In this document: positions 8,692 to 16,563 of the stretch, in pieces
Numbering within the stretch: the first letter of the stretch is position 1
Layout: every line of letters begins with the position of its first letter
Source of the DNA: Viridibacterium silvisoli
Lineage (GTDB): Bacteria; Pseudomonadota; Gammaproteobacteria; Burkholderiales; Rhodocyclaceae
Direction: 5' to 3'
NCBI RefSeq assembly: GCF_036017035.1
Contig: NZ_JAYXHS010000001.1
Location: 930,001-994,000 of the forward strand
DNA length: 64,000 bases
Notes under the pieces: model-generated
What the model saw: the letters and a program-made list of their open reading frames with translations, nothing else
What the model was told of the DNA's origin: nothing
Database searches by the model: none
Made by a program: the position numbers and the translations under genes

Positions 8692-10095
8692 ATGAAGATG
8701 TGCCTTCCAGCGCTGAAGAAATGCTTGCCAGCATTCATTGGCCTGAGCTTGCTTGCAACCGCCGCTGTCAGCCACGCGGCCCCCAAAGTCGGCGTCAGCG
8801 TCGCCAACTACATGATCACGACCTGGCCGAATCTTGACGATACGACCTGCGGCGTCAATTGCTTCAACCTGACCTATTCCACCGTGCCGGCAACGGGCGT
8901 GCCGAAGTACTGGGAGTACACCAACGGCGTGCCACTGATGGGCCTGTGGAAGATCTACGAAAAGACCGGCAATGTGGCGTACTACAACTACGTCAAGAAA
9001 TTCGTCGATTCGAAGATCGACGCCAACGGCAACATCGACTACACCTTCGGCGGCACCGCCGTGCGCGACCCGCACATCCAGGACACGATGCAGCCCGGCA
9101 TGCTGCTGCCAGCCCTGTACAAGAAGACCAAGGACGCGCGTTACCTGAAGGCCATGGTGAACCTGCGCGCAGTGTTCAACACAATGTCCGTCAATCCTGA
9201 AGGCGCCTGGTGGCACAAGCCGACCTACCCGAACCAGCAATGGCTGGATTCGACCTATATGTCCCTGCCGTTCCTGTCCATGTACGCCAAGGACTACGCA
9301 GAGAAGCAACTCAAGGGTGACGCAGCCGTCTCGTTCAACCTGATCACCCAACAGCTCAAGCTGATGAGCGACAACACGTTGAACCCGGTCAAGGGCCTGT
9401 ACTACCACGCCTGGAACGACTCGGCTGACGGCGTCTGGCAAGGCCTGAAGACACCTCCAGCCATCGGCGCGATCACTTCGCCGGTGCTGTGGAGCCGTTC
9501 GATCGCCTGGCTGTACGTCGGCGTCATCGACGTGCTGGAAAACCTGCCTGACAGCCACCCTGATCGCGACAAGCTGCGCAAGATCGTCAAGAACATCTCC
9601 GTTGCACTGGAGAAGTATCAGGATCCAAAGACCGGCCTGTGGAATCAGGTCATCGACGTGACCAACGACAAGCTGCCGGCCAATGGCGGTTATGCGAACG
9701 AGTCGATCGCAGCCCTGCCGAACTGGAACGAAACCTCGGCCAGCGCGCTGTTCGTTTATGGTCTGTCGAAGGCTGAACGTGCCGACATCCTGGCACCGCA
9801 CTACCGCGACATCGCCCTCAAGGGCTGGGAAGGCGTGAAGAAGCAGGTCGAGATCGCCGGCGCATCGGTCAAGGTGCATGGCACGGTGGTCGGCATGAGC
9901 GTGGGCGGCACCTACAACTCCTACGTCAATGCTGACTTCCGCACCGACCTGACGACGGGCCCGTTGCCCGCACCGGCTGGTTGCACGCAGGTTGCCTACG
10001 TGACGCCGCCAGCAAACTGCAAGTACCTCTATGTGCGCGACAACGTGCCACAAGGTATCGGCGCCGTGCTGCTGGCAGCGAGCGAAATGGAGTAA
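8692..10095 (+). CDS. Secreted glycoside hydrolase family 88/105, copy 2
   Basis: 467 residues. The start at 8692 (MKMCLPALKKCLPAF) follows CAGAAAGGTAAGACC. The signal peptide ends near AVSHAA. All family motifs are kept: YTNGVPLMGLWKIYEKTG, RDPHIQDTMQPGML, WLDSTYMSLPFLSMY with the expected catalytic Asp, WSRSIAWLYVGVIDVLENLP and a C-terminal GIGAVLLAASEME. It differs from copy 1 mainly in the N-terminal third and lacks the charged tail. A stretch around 9709-9750 (NESIAALPNWNETSASALFVYGL in protein, split across the motif) is almost base-for-base identical to copy 1, suggesting recent duplication or gene conversion. Likely a periplasmic or extracellular exo-acting uronyl hydrolase with shifted substrate preference. 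Confidence 0.87.
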   Translation: MKMCLPALKKCLPAFIGLSLLATAAVSHAAPKVGVSVANYMITTWPNLDDTTCGVNCFNLTYSTVPATGVPKYWEYTNGVPLMGLWKIYEKTGNVAYYNYVKKFVDSKIDANGNIDYTFGGTAVRDPHIQDTMQPGMLLPALYKKTKDARYLKAMVNLRAVFNTMSVNPEGAWWHKPTYPNQQWLDSTYMSLPFLSMYAKDYAEKQLKGDAAVSFNLITQQLKLMSDNTLNPVKGLYYHAWNDSADGVWQGLKTPPAIGAITSPVLWSRSIAWLYVGVIDVLENLPDSHPDRDKLRKIVKNISVALEKYQDPKTGLWNQVIDVTNDKLPANGGYANESIAALPNWNETSASALFVYGLSKAERADILAPHYRDIALKGWEGVKKQVEIAGASVKVHGTVVGMSVGGTYNSYVNADFRTDLTTGPLPAPAGCTQVAYVTPPANCKYLYVRDNVPQGIGAVLLAASEME

Positions 10096-10132
10096 GAAAG
10101 CCCGTGCCGGATTTCATCCGGCGTGCAGGCAG

Positions 10133-10160
10133 AAACCCACGGCTTGCCGTGGGTTTTTTT
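10133..10160 (+). terminator. Rho-independent terminator after GH88/105 copy 2
   Basis: Stem AAACCCACGG / CCGTGGGTTT with a T run, almost the same hairpin as after copies 1 and 3. Confidence 0.9.
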
Positions 10161-10200
10161 ATTGCCTTGCACACGGCAGGAGTCCTCTGCCACAAACCAC

Positions 10201-10249
10201 GAAATTGTGTCGTTGTCATGAAAATGAGCGCGCAACGACGGGCAATTTC
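10201..10249 (+). promoter_or_regulatory. Nested inverted repeat upstream of GH88/105 copy 3
   Basis: Two nested pairs, GAAATTG/CAATTTC outside and GTCGTTG/CAACGAC inside, enclose 17 bases. The long imperfect dyad lies about 40 bases before the -35 box at 10289. It may be a regulator site or a stable RNA hairpin. The rest of the 446-base gap 10096-10541 is promoter, leader and terminator. Confidence 0.4.
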
Positions 10250-10288
10250 CGTAAATGTCGATTTTGCAAACTTGCCTGACACGCGGCA

Positions 10289-10345
10289 TTGACAGTTTGC
10301 TGAACGGAACGCTAGTGTCCGGACAGCAACACAATTTTGCAATTG
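10289..10345 (+). promoter_or_regulatory. Promoter and shared leader box of GH88/105 copy 3
   Basis: TTGACA (10289-10294), 18 bases, TAGTGT (10313-10318), then the 19-base box CAACACAATTTTGCAATTG (10327-10345), all matching the promoter of copy 2. Confidence 0.65.
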
Positions 10346-10541
10346 GCCGCATCTCAGCACTTTGTGGGCTCTGCTGACGGGATTTGCCGGAATTGGTTGT
10401 GGAGAGTGAGCGGTTTGGCGTGACAGCGTTTCCGTGCGTGAGGGTGTTGCCCGCATCAGCAGCGATATGCCGGAAATGACTGCTTGCCCGAGCTGCAGCC
10501 GTGTTTGGGAAACCAGAAATAATCACTAGAAAGGTAAGACC

Positions 10542-11981
10542 ATGAAGATGTGCCTTCCCGTCCTGAAGAAATGCCTGCCGGTATTTCTCGGTGCGAGCCT
10601 GCTCGCCGCGACACCCGTCGTCCACGCAGATGACGATGACGCCGTGAAAGTGGGCAAGAAAGTCGCCGATTACATGATGGCAACCTGGCCCAAGCTGGAC
10701 GACCCGACCTGCACCACCAATTGCTTCAGCCTCAACTACGCCACGGTCCCCCCTGGCCCATCCCTCAAGTACTGGGAGTACACCAACGGCGTGCCGATGT
10801 ATGGCATCTGGAAGATGTACGAAGAGACGGGCGACATCCGCTATTACAACTACGTGAAGAGCTGGATCGACGGCCTTGTCGATGCAGACGGCAAGATCAG
10901 CTACACCTTTGGCGGCACGGCGACCCGCGATCCACGCATCCAGGACACGATGCAGCCTGCCACCTTGCTGTTCGGGCTGTACAAGAAGACTGGCGACGCG
11001 CGCTACCTGAAGGCCATGCAGAACATGCGTGCCGTCTTCAACACCATGCAGGTCAATCCACAAGGCGCCTGGTGGCACAAGCCGACCTATCCGAACCAGC
11101 AATGGCTCGATTCGACCTACATGTCCCTGCCTTTCCTGGCGCAGTACGGCGCGCTCTACGCCAACCAGACCTCGCCGGGTGATTCGACCGTAGCACTGAA
11201 CATGGTGACCCAGCAGATCAAGCTGATGAGCCAGTTCACCCTGAACCCGACCAAGAGCCTGTACTACCACGCCTGGAATGGCCAGGCCGACGGCGTCTGG
11301 GGCGGTCTGAAGACGCCACCTGCAGTGGGTGACATCAGCTCGCCGGTGCTGTGGAGCCGTTCGATCGCCTGGTACTACATTGGCGTGATCGACGTCCTCG
11401 ACAGCCTGCCGAAGAACCATGCCGATCGCGCAGCGCTGATCCAGATCGTGAAGAACATCTCCAGCGGTCTGAAGAAATATCAGGACAAGAAGACCGGCCT
11501 CTGGAACCAGGTCATCGACGTCACCAACGACAAGCTGCCAGCCAACGGTGGCTACCGTACCGAGCAGGTTGCCGCGTTGCCGAACTGGAACGAAACCTCG
11601 GCGAGCGCACTGTTCGTCTATGGTCTGTCCAAGGCAGCACGCAAGGGCTACGTCAATGACGACTACCGTGACATTGCGAAAAAAGGCTGGAAGGGCGTCA
11701 AGACCAAGATCCTGATCTCCGGCAACGCCGTCACCATCAAGGGGACGGTCGTGGGCATGAGCGTGGGCGGCACTTACAACTCCTACGTCAATGCCGACTT
11801 CCGCACCGATCTGACGACCGGTCCGGTGCCTGCCCCGGCCGCAACCTGCAACCCGCCTGCCGTGCCGCTCTACACGTCCGCGCCGACGGAATGCAAGTTC
11901 ATCTACGTCCGCGACAACGTGCCACAAGGCTTCGGCGCAGTGCTGATCGCCGCCGCCGAGATGGCGCAATCCGACGACTGA
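10542..11981 (+). CDS. Secreted glycoside hydrolase family 88/105, copy 3
   Basis: 479 residues. The start context (AGAAAGGTAAGACC-ATG) and first residues (MKMCLPVLKKCLPVF) are nearly identical to copy 2. The signal peptide ends near VVHADD. Motifs: YTNGVPMYGIWKMYEETG, RDPRIQDTMQPATL, WLDSTYMSLPFLAQYG (expected catalytic Asp), WSRSIAWYYIGVIDVLDSLP, GFGAVLIAAAEMAQ. It carries an extra short insertion near the C terminus (TCNPPAVPLYTSAPTEC) that adds a possible disulfide pair. Part of the tandem set of three; each copy has its own terminator and apparent promoter, so they can be expressed differently. Confidence 0.87.
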   Translation: MKMCLPVLKKCLPVFLGASLLAATPVVHADDDDAVKVGKKVADYMMATWPKLDDPTCTTNCFSLNYATVPPGPSLKYWEYTNGVPMYGIWKMYEETGDIRYYNYVKSWIDGLVDADGKISYTFGGTATRDPRIQDTMQPATLLFGLYKKTGDARYLKAMQNMRAVFNTMQVNPQGAWWHKPTYPNQQWLDSTYMSLPFLAQYGALYANQTSPGDSTVALNMVTQQIKLMSQFTLNPTKSLYYHAWNGQADGVWGGLKTPPAVGDISSPVLWSRSIAWYYIGVIDVLDSLPKNHADRAALIQIVKNISSGLKKYQDKKTGLWNQVIDVTNDKLPANGGYRTEQVAALPNWNETSASALFVYGLSKAARKGYVNDDYRDIAKKGWKGVKTKILISGNAVTIKGTVVGMSVGGTYNSYVNADFRTDLTTGPVPAPAATCNPPAVPLYTSAPTECKFIYVRDNVPQGFGAVLIAAAEMAQSDD

Positions 11982-12018
11982 GCGTTCGACGCTCCCCGGG
12001 GCCTGCCCCGGAAGGCAC

Positions 12019-12049
12019 AAGACCCACGCCTCGGCGTGGGTCTTTTTTT
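12019..12049 (+). terminator. Rho-independent terminator after GH88/105 copy 3
   Basis: Stem AAGACCCACGCC / GGCGTGGGTCTT followed by seven or more T. Confidence 0.9.
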
Positions 12050-12241
12050 GGGAATTACATACCTGAACCCCTGGAACCGCCGGGCCCCACGTCATTTCCG
12101 CCCTGCGCCAAGCCCAGGACAGGCCGGCCTGCGGCCGAGCGGAAATCCGGTGGCTTTGGAACGCGCCTGGACGAAGCTGGATTCACGTTGTCCCGGGAAT
12201 GACGGTCGTTTGGGCACGACCAGGGCCTCGGCATCAGGCCA

Positions 12242-12269
12242 GGGGATTCGAGTATGCAATCCCCTTTTT
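12242..12269 (+). terminator. Terminator-like hairpin in the 11982-12357 gap
   Basis: GGGGATT and AATCCCC pair across a 9-base loop and are followed by TTTTT. The gap also contains pieces of the CGTCATTCCCGC palindromic repeat (GTCATTTCCG near 12091 and GGGAATGACGG near 12195), which look like a split or decayed copy. No gene is supported there, so the hairpin may end a small RNA or be a remnant. Confidence 0.45.
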
Positions 12270-12357
12270 CTTGCCCTTCCGCGCAAGGTAGACTGGGCAG
12301 CTGGAGCCGCCGCCTCTTCCACATTCTTCTCGCGGCGGCTCTCCTCCGAGGCAACTG

Positions 12358-12738
12358 ATGACATCCCGAACGGCTTACGAATCGCTTGGTGGCGCGCCCA
12401 CCGTCCATGCCCTGGTCGAGCGCTTCTACGACATCATGGATCTGGACGAACACGCCGCAGGCATCCGCGCCCTGCACCCGCAGTCACTGGAAGGCAGCCG
12501 TCAGAAACTGTTCGAGTATTTCTCGTTCTGGCTGGGTGGCCCGCAGACCTATGTCGAAAAAAACGGCCATCCACGCATGCGCTCACGCCATATGCCTTTC
12601 ACCATCGGCGAGGCCGAGCGCGACCAGTGGCTGCATTGCATGCGGCAGGCCTTCGAAGAGGTGCTGCCTGCCGGCGAAACGCGTGACAAGTTCTGGGAGG
12701 CCATCGTCGGCCTCGCCGATCACATGCGCAACCAGTAA
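12358..12738 (+). CDS. Group II truncated haemoglobin
   Basis: 126 residues, the usual length. Truncated haemoglobins bind oxygen or nitric oxide at a haem and are linked to redox and NO protection. The 2-on-2 globin motifs are clear: SLGGAPTVHALVERFYDIM (B helix), LFEYFSFWLGGP (E region), YVEKNGHPRMRSRHMPF, whose His is the proximal haem ligand, and RDQWLHCM, whose Trp is the G8 residue that marks group II. It stands alone between the hydrolases and the sulfate-binding protein. Its start at 12358 is the first ATG after GAGGCAACTG. The presence of nap in the same window makes NO detoxification a reasonable guess. Confidence 0.9.
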   Translation: MTSRTAYESLGGAPTVHALVERFYDIMDLDEHAAGIRALHPQSLEGSRQKLFEYFSFWLGGPQTYVEKNGHPRMRSRHMPFTIGEAERDQWLHCMRQAFEEVLPAGETRDKFWEAIVGLADHMRNQ

Positions 12739-12779
12739 ATACGGTCACCTGCCGGAGCACGCAGGCGGCGTTTTGCGGC

Positions 12780-12827
12780 ATAAGCATCAGCAGAAACTCT
12801 GCATAAGCAATGCAGTTTTTCTTCGTT
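12780..12827 (+). promoter_or_regulatory. Tandem sulfur-regulon box (CysB-like) before the sulfate-binding protein
   Basis: Two copies start at 12780 and 12803, both beginning ATAAGCA. The second continues AATGCAGTTTTTCTTCGTT and aligns without gaps over 25 bases with elements before ssuE (16450) and the rhodanese (23232). Shared positions include ATAA, CA, AG in the middle, TT and GTT at the end. CysB as the binding protein is inference from the genes controlled. Confidence 0.5.
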
Positions 12828-12888
12828 CCTTTCATAAGGAGCGATCAATACAGTGCGTCCATCGACAACAAAACGCAGGGGCGCACAG

Positions 12889-13902
12889 ATGTACTTCTCT
12901 TCTTTCAAACCGGCTCGCCGTGCCATTCTCGCGCTGACGCTGGCCGTCGCTGCGGGTGCCGCCTGGGCTGACACGACGCTGCTCAACGTCTCCTACGATC
13001 CGACCCGCGAGCTGTACGAGAACTTCAACGAATCCTTCGCCAAGTACTGGAAGGCAAAGAGCGGCGAAGTGGTCAAGGTCAAGCAATCGCACGGTGGTTC
13101 CGGCGGTCAGGCACGTGCCGTGATCGACGGTCTGGATGCCGACGTGGTGACGCTGGCGCTCGGCTACGACATCGAGGCGATCGCCGCCAAGGGCATCATC
13201 GCCCCGGACTGGCAGAAGCGCCTCGCGCACAATTCCGCGCCTTACACCTCGACCATCGTTTTCCTGGTACGCAAAGGCAACCCGAAGAAGATCAGGGACT
13301 GGACCGATCTGGCACGCGGCGGCGTCGAAGTGATCACGCCGAATCCGAAGACCTCCGGCGGCGCACGCTGGAACTATCTTGCAGCCTGGGGCTACGCCCT
13401 CAAGAAGCAAGGCGGCAATGACGCCAGCGCCAAGGCCTTCGTCAAGGCCATCTTCGGCAACGTCAAGGTGCTTGACTCCGGCGCACGCGGTGCCACGACG
13501 ACCTTCACCGAAAAGGGCATCGGCGACGTGCTGATCGCCTGGGAAAACGAAGCCTACCTGTCGCTCAAGGAGCTGCCAGGCCAGTTCGAAATCGTGACGC
13601 CTTCGCTGTCCATCCTCGCCGAGCCACCGGTTGCCGTGGTGGACAAGGTGGTGGACAAGAAGGGTTCGCGCAAGGTGGCAGAGGCCTACCTGCAATACCT
13701 CTACTCACCTGAAGGCCAGGACATCGCCGGCAAGAACTACTATCGCCCGATCGATGCGAAGGTTGCTGCAAAGTATGCCAAGCAGTTTGCCCCGGTATCG
13801 CTGTTCAAGCTGGAAGAGCTGTTCGGCAACTGGCAGACCGCGCAGAAGACGCACTTTGCCGACGGTGGTCAGTTCGACCAGATCTACACGCCAGGCCGTT
13901 AA
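12889..13902 (+). CDS. sbp: Periplasmic sulfate-binding protein of the sulfate ABC transporter
   Basis: 337 residues from an ATG at 12889 (AGGGG 7 bases upstream); a GTG at 12853 would add 12 residues. Signal peptide: AILALTLAVAAGAAWADT. Family motifs are complete: LLNVSYDPTRELYE, VKQSHGGSGGQARAVIDGL (sulfate pocket), VVTLALGYDIEAI, VITPNPKTSGGARWNYLAAWGYAL, LDSGARGATTTFTEKGIGDVLIAWENEA. It delivers sulfate or thiosulfate to a CysTWA transporter whose permease genes are not in this window. Placement between the two sulfur-box copies and the ssu operon fits a role in sulfur starvation. Cannot be separated from CysP with certainty. Confidence 0.9.
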   Translation: MYFSSFKPARRAILALTLAVAAGAAWADTTLLNVSYDPTRELYENFNESFAKYWKAKSGEVVKVKQSHGGSGGQARAVIDGLDADVVTLALGYDIEAIAAKGIIAPDWQKRLAHNSAPYTSTIVFLVRKGNPKKIRDWTDLARGGVEVITPNPKTSGGARWNYLAAWGYALKKQGGNDASAKAFVKAIFGNVKVLDSGARGATTTFTEKGIGDVLIAWENEAYLSLKELPGQFEIVTPSLSILAEPPVAVVDKVVDKKGSRKVAEAYLQYLYSPEGQDIAGKNYYRPIDAKVAAKYAKQFAPVSLFKLEELFGNWQTAQKTHFADGGQFDQIYTPGR

Positions 13903-13922
13903 TCAGGTCCAGCGCAAATACA

Positions 13923-13949
13923 GAGGGCTGCCCGCGGGCAGCCCTTTTT
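13923..13949 (+). terminator. Rho-independent terminator after the sulfate-binding protein
   Basis: AGGGCTGCCCG / CGGGCAGCCCT with a T run directly after. Confidence 0.9.
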
Positions 13950-14025
13950 CATTGGTGCCGCGTCCGGGCGGCATGCTCGATTACCGCGTGATCGCACCGC
14001 CCTGAGTAGTTCCGCCTGCATCTTC

Positions 14026-14069
14026 TGAGTAGATTTACTCATCAAGGCCGCCCCCCGCTCTGTCGATAA
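14026..14069 (+). promoter_or_regulatory. Inverted repeat and sigma-28-like promoter before the chemoreceptor
   Basis: TGAGTA-GATT-TACTCA (14026-14041) is a perfect dyad, and a further TGAGTAG occurs at 14003. Directly after it TCAAGGCC (14042-14049) and GTCGATAA (14062-14069) resemble a flagellar sigma-28 promoter (family form TCAAG or TAAA, then GCCGATAA), with a 12-base spacer. This is expected for chemotaxis genes. Confidence 0.45.
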
Positions 14070-14161
14070 TCGCTTCATACCGCAGCAATCCTGCTATCCC
14101 GGTATGACAGCCAGATCATCTTGCGCTGTCATGCCCCCGACTTCCTCCCTGGAGCTGACTG

Positions 14162-15808
14162 ATGAACTGGTTCATGAAACTCAAGCTGGCCAACAAGTTG
14201 CTGGTCACCTATCTGGTCTGTGTGCTGTTTACCGTAGGCATCGGCCTGTTCGGTCTGAACCGCATCACCGTCGTCGGTGGCCTGCTGCACGATATGTACG
14301 AGGGCAATCTCGTGGCCCTGCAGCAACTCGCCGAAGCCAACGGCAGGCTGGCCGTCAATTCGCGCGCCTTTGTCCGTGCCGGCGGCCAGAACCTCAAGGA
14401 CGCGGAAGCCACGCTGGGCCGCGCCAAGGCGGCCTGGGAGGCCATGCAGAAACCGCTCACGGCCTATCGCGCGACCAAGCTCAGCGACGAAGAAGTCGCC
14501 CAGCTCAAGATCCTGGATGGCTTGATGCCCGAATACCAGCGCATGTCCGCAACGTTGGCGACGGAGATCCTCGCCGGCCATAGCGCCAACGCCTCGCAGC
14601 TCCTCAACGGCGATTTCCGTCTGCTCACGAACAAGATCGAAGCTGTCTTCGACGTGCTGTTCAAGGAGCAATCCCGCCAGGGGCAGGAAGCCGATGAAGG
14701 CGCCGCCCGGCAAGTCGAGAACATGCGCAACGTCATGATCGGTGTGCTGCTCGGAGCTGCCGTCGTGGCCATTGCGCTGGGCCTGTGGGTCACACGCATC
14801 ATCACGCGCCAGCTGGGAGGTGAGCCCGACTACGCAACCGACATCGTGCGCAAAGTCGCCGCCGGCGATTTCACGGTGGACGTTGCCACGCGTCAGGGCG
14901 ATGACAGCAGCCTGCTGGCCAGTACCCGCGACATGGTGGCCAAGCTGACCCACATCATCAGCGAGGTGCGCTCCTCCGCGGACACCCTGGCCTCGGCCTC
15001 CGAGGAAGTATCTGCCTCGGCAACCACGCTCAGCCAGAACACCACCGAGCAGGCAGCCAGTGTCGAACAGACCAGCGCCTCGGTCGAAGAGCTGTCCTCG
15101 ACCGTAGCCCAGAATGCCGAAAATGCCGGCGTCACCGACGGCATCGCCACACGCTCGGCGCAGGAAGCGCGCGAAGGTGGCGAAGCCGTGCGTGAAACCG
15201 TTTCGGCCATGCGCAAGATCGCCGAGAAGATCAGCATCATCGACGACATCGCTTACCAGACCAATCTGCTGGCCCTCAACGCCGCCATTGAAGCGGCGCG
15301 TGCCGGCGAACATGGCAAGGGCTTTGCTGTCGTCGCCGCCGAAGTGCGCAAGCTGGCCGAACGCAGCCAGGTCGCCGCACAGGAAATCAGCACCTTGTCA
15401 TCCGACAGCGTCGGTCAGGCTGAAAGCGCGGGCAGATTGCTGACCGCCATGCAGCCCTCGATCAGCAAGACCGCCGATCTGGTGCAGGAGATCTCGGCCG
15501 CCTCGCGCGAACAGACCACCGGCCTCGAGCAGATCAACTCCGCCGTCAATCAACTCACACAGACCACGCAGGCCAATGCCTCCGCCTCGGAAGAACTCTC
15601 CGCTACCGCAGAGGAAATGAGTGCACAGGCACAGCAACTGCAAGAGTTGATGAGCTACTTCAGGACCGGCGTGCAGCAGGCAACGCCCGCCACGCAAGGC
15701 GTCGCACGCAAGCGTCCGCAATCCAGCGCGAACGCCACGGCGCTGCGCCAGGGCAAACCGCTCAAACAGACCGAGATCGACAACCTCGACAGCTTCACGA
15801 ACTTCTGA
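14162..15808 (+). CDS. Methyl-accepting chemotaxis protein
   Basis: 548 residues. Membrane chemoreceptor that passes ligand signals to CheA/CheW. TM1 is at about residues 12-31. A periplasmic four-helix-type sensor domain runs from about 35 to 188, TM2 is at 191-210, and a HAMP segment follows (TRIITRQLGGEPDYATDIVRKVAAGDF). The signalling domain carries the highly conserved hairpin tip: IAYQTNLLALNAAIEAARAG / EHGKGFAVVAAEVRKLAERS. The C terminus has no CheR-docking pentapeptide. The start at 14162 has GGAG 7 bases upstream. A cheW gene follows after 8 bases, so the two form an operon. The ligand is unknown; the sulfur genes either side might hint at sulfur compounds, but nothing in the sensor domain shows it. 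Confidence 0.95.
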   Translation: MNWFMKLKLANKLLVTYLVCVLFTVGIGLFGLNRITVVGGLLHDMYEGNLVALQQLAEANGRLAVNSRAFVRAGGQNLKDAEATLGRAKAAWEAMQKPLTAYRATKLSDEEVAQLKILDGLMPEYQRMSATLATEILAGHSANASQLLNGDFRLLTNKIEAVFDVLFKEQSRQGQEADEGAARQVENMRNVMIGVLLGAAVVAIALGLWVTRIITRQLGGEPDYATDIVRKVAAGDFTVDVATRQGDDSSLLASTRDMVAKLTHIISEVRSSADTLASASEEVSASATTLSQNTTEQAASVEQTSASVEELSSTVAQNAENAGVTDGIATRSAQEAREGGEAVRETVSAMRKIAEKISIIDDIAYQTNLLALNAAIEAARAGEHGKGFAVVAAEVRKLAERSQVAAQEISTLSSDSVGQAESAGRLLTAMQPSISKTADLVQEISAASREQTTGLEQINSAVNQLTQTTQANASASEELSATAEEMSAQAQQLQELMSYFRTGVQQATPATQGVARKRPQSSANATALRQGKPLKQTEIDNLDSFTNF

Positions 15809-15816
15809 GGTCGAGC

Positions 15817-16338
15817 ATGAACACACCTACCCTTACCTCCGGCCAGTACCTGACCTTCGGCCTCGGCACCGATACCTTCGCGGTCGAGATCGCACCGATC
15901 CGCGAGATCATCGAGTACCCCGGGCTGACCAGCATCCCGATGACGCCGAGCTTCATCCGCGGCGTCATCAACCTGCGCGGCGCCGTGGTGCCCGTCATTG
16001 ACCTGTCGGTACGCTTCGGCCGCGCCGTGACCGGGATTGACCGCCGCACCTGCATCGTCATTATCGAGATCGCCAGCGAGGGCGAGATGCAATCACTCGG
16101 CATCCTCGTCGATCGCGTCAATGAAGTGCTGGATGTGTCAGCCGATCAGATCGAGCCACGCCCCGGCTTCGGCCTCGGGGTGCACGCCGATTTCGTGAAG
16201 GGCATGATCCGTCACGGCGACCATTTCGTTGTCATCCTCGACACCGACAGGACCCTGTCGGCGACCGAGATGGCCGGGCTCGTTGGCCTGCCGGACGTCG
16301 GGCAGGATGCACAGGCCGTGCTTGCGCTGCCGGCCTGA
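15817..16338 (+). CDS. cheW: Chemotaxis coupling protein CheW
   Basis: 173 residues, the normal length. CheW links chemoreceptors to the CheA kinase. Conserved CheW features: YLTFGLGTDTFAVEIAPIREI at the start, IPMTPSFIRGVINLRGAVVPVIDLSVRFG (the receptor- and CheA-binding core), and LVDRVNEVLDVSADQIEPRP. It directly follows the chemoreceptor gene with 8 bases between, and a strong terminator follows. No other che genes are in the window, so this is probably an auxiliary receptor-CheW pair that feeds a main pathway encoded elsewhere. Confidence 0.93.
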   Translation: MNTPTLTSGQYLTFGLGTDTFAVEIAPIREIIEYPGLTSIPMTPSFIRGVINLRGAVVPVIDLSVRFGRAVTGIDRRTCIVIIEIASEGEMQSLGILVDRVNEVLDVSADQIEPRPGFGLGVHADFVKGMIRHGDHFVVILDTDRTLSATEMAGLVGLPDVGQDAQAVLALPA

Positions 16339-16378
16339 TCGTTGCAGCGTGGCACAACGCCACCCAAGCGCCGTCATG

Positions 16379-16401
16379 AAGCCCCGCTCGCGGGGCTTTT
16401 T
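16379..16401 (+). terminator. Rho-independent terminator after cheW
   Basis: AAGCCCCGC / GCGGGGCTT with T run. Confidence 0.9.
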
Positions 16402-16449
16402 CTTTGTCTGCCGCTCCTCCCGCCACATATGCAATCCACGCAAAGCGCG

Positions 16450-16474
16450 ATAAGCAATACAGAACTAATTGGTT
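16450..16474 (+). promoter_or_regulatory. Sulfur-regulon box (CysB-like) before the ssu operon
   Basis: Starts ATAAGCAATACAG and ends TTGGTT. The first 13 bases match the box at 12803 except for one base. It lies about 90 bases before the ssuE start. Confidence 0.5.
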
Positions 16475-16563
16475 AGCTCCGGCTGTTGCAATCCGTACAG
16501 TTCCGTTCACTCAGACGCCCGGCCAGCCCGGCCCCCCAAGCGCCTGCAGCGAAAGGAACGAAG

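Noticed and set aside
10029..12095. 688-residue minus-strand frame over GH88/105 copy 3
   Set aside because: It mirrors the shadow frames at copies 1 and 2 and begins inside the terminator region; the forward genes have signal peptides and ribosome sites.
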